15,623 nucleotides of DNA. Source: Caldimicrobium thiodismutans (lineage in GTDB: Bacteria; Desulfobacterota; Thermodesulfobacteria; Thermodesulfobacteriales; Thermodesulfobacteriaceae). Below the pieces are notes generated by a model, which had not been told where the DNA came from, made no database searches, and saw nothing but the letters and a program-made list of their open reading frames with translations. This document shows positions 14,889 to 15,623 of this stretch, piece after piece. The translations under genes and the position numbers were made by a program. The number at the start of each line of letters is the position of its first letter. Position 1 is the stretch's first letter. Location of the stretch: positions 1 through 15,623 of the forward strand of contig PNIE01000010.1 of NCBI GenBank assembly GCA_002877875.1. The letters are read 5' to 3'.

Positions 14889-15623
14889 ATGCCTGAAAGC
14901 AAAGGTTTTTTAGTTGTAAAGAGAATAATTTTTATTTTTCTTGTCATTATTTTATCTCTTATTTATCGGGAGACAAGGCATGTTTCCGGAGGTATGTCTG
15001 ATTATTGCTATGTGCCAGCTAATATAAGCCAAACTGTTCCTCCTAATGTGCTTTTAATTATTGATGTCAGTGGCTCCATGCGTTGGTGTGCTTATAATCC
15101 AAAAAGAGATAGAAGAGATTGTTGTAATTCCACTGGATGTGGTTGGACCTACAGGGAAGATGAAGAGGGATATTTTGAGCCAGATGCGGTCTATGAATAT
15201 AAAAGGGTTTCCGTTGGATCAAAAAGCAATGTTTATGCCTGGGTAAAAAGCTCTGAAACAACTTATGATCCTTGCCCCGAGCGAGCCTATGATATTAATG
15301 CTACTAAAAAATATAAAGGAAGTTGTCTTAATTTTCATTATATGAGAAGAATCGATCTTGTAAGATGGGCTTTAACAGGAGGAACCCTTGCCAGTTGTCC
15401 AACAGGTGTAGATGTAAATAATCCCCAATTTAATCGTTGTAATCCTATGGCTTATAATCAACCTGGCAATCAAACTTCCTGTAATGGAACGGGTTGCCTT
15501 TTAAAGACTTATGGAGGTGTATATGTCTTTGCCTCTTGGGAGAGAATTACCGGGACAGAAGGTGGCATTCTCTTTCAATTCAAAAGGTTTAATCCCCAAC
15601 CAAGAGTAGGTTTGATGGAGTAT
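14889..15623 (+). CDS. PilY1-like pilus-associated adhesin, N-terminal part (runs off the window)
   Basis: The frame is open for 245 codons from ATG 14889 to the window edge, so the 3' end is missing. Residues 11-26 form a hydrophobic signal segment after a Lys-Arg pair, predicting export. SDYCYVPANISQTVPPNVLL (37-56) is the typical entry to the von Willebrand A domain of PilY1/PilC-type proteins. It is followed by the MIDAS motif DVSGSM (59-64; D59, S61, S63). MRRIDLVRWALTGG (152-165) continues that domain. PilY1 proteins are large (often over 1000 residues), sit at type IV pilus tips and assist adhesion or pilus dynamics; the C-terminal beta-propeller would lie beyond the window. Eleven cysteines occur in the visible part, mostly after the MIDAS motif. 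It has its own promoter and ribosome binding site. Confidence 0.85.
   Translation, partial: MPESKGFLVVKRIIFIFLVIILSLIYRETRHVSGGMSDYCYVPANISQTVPPNVLLIIDVSGSMRWCAYNPKRDRRDCCNSTGCGWTYREDEEGYFEPDAVYEYKRVSVGSKSNVYAWVKSSETTYDPCPERAYDINATKKYKGSCLNFHYMRRIDLVRWALTGGTLASCPTGVDVNNPQFNRCNPMAYNQPGNQTSCNGTGCLLKTYGGVYVFASWERITGTEGGILFQFKRFNPQPRVGLMEY

Noticed and set aside
15067..15261. Small open frames on both strands around 15061-15261
   Set aside because: They lie within the PilY1-like coding frame, which is continuous from 14889 to the window edge and carries a signal sequence and MIDAS motif.
1..15623. CRISPR array, insertion sequence, toxin-antitoxin or defence system
   Set aside because: I saw no regularly spaced repeats, terminal inverted repeats, transposase or recognised defence domains. 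The only unexplained coding regions are isolated single genes.

Overview
The window looks like a chromosomal segment of a thermophilic, Gram-negative bacterium, plausibly of the Thermodesulfobacteria / Thermodesulfobacterium-Caldimicrobium type. This placement is an inference. It rests on the A+T-rich sequence, heavy use of AGA/AGG arginine codons, Lys/Glu/Ile/Phe-rich proteins, an aconitase of the short 'Aquifex' type, an MsbA-like lipid A exporter (outer membrane), and a PilY1-like protein with a typical 'SDYC...PPNVL' entry into its von Willebrand A domain. No 16S rRNA or other marker is present to confirm it.

Layout. A tRNA-Gly(GCC) opens the window (1-77). It is followed on + by a UPF0173 metallo-hydrolase and mobB (molybdopterin guanine dinucleotide synthesis). 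A NapH/NosR/CcoG-like membrane iron-sulfur protein lies on the - strand and overlaps the end of mobB tail to tail by 28 bp. A 230-bp divergent spacer (2772-3001) carries a good sigma70-type promoter for a long co-directional run on +: htpX, msbA-like ABC exporter, ispD, an unrecognised 225-aa protein, Aquifex-type aconitase, an MltB-type lytic transglycosylase, an M24 peptidase, pyrG and a PHP-domain phosphoesterase. Gaps are mostly 0-40 bp or overlaps, so this is probably one or a few transcription units. A 276-bp gap follows with a degenerate small ORF, then nadA, then a 146-bp spacer with a second good promoter. The last gene is the 5' part of a PilY1-like, cysteine-rich pilus/adhesin gene that runs off the right edge.

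How the genes fit together. Most products are housekeeping: CTP supply (PyrG), CTP-using isoprenoid synthesis (IspD), lipid A export (MsbA-like), murein turnover (MltB-like), membrane proteolysis (HtpX), TCA cycle (aconitase), NAD synthesis (NadA) and Mo-cofactor maturation (MobB). The genes least explained by known function are the 225-aa orphan at 6322-6999, the broken ORF at 13613-13799, the free-standing polyferredoxin-like membrane protein, and the cysteine-rich insert in the PilY1-like protein. I see no CRISPR array, insertion sequence, phage module or defence system, and no clear evidence of a new multi-gene system.
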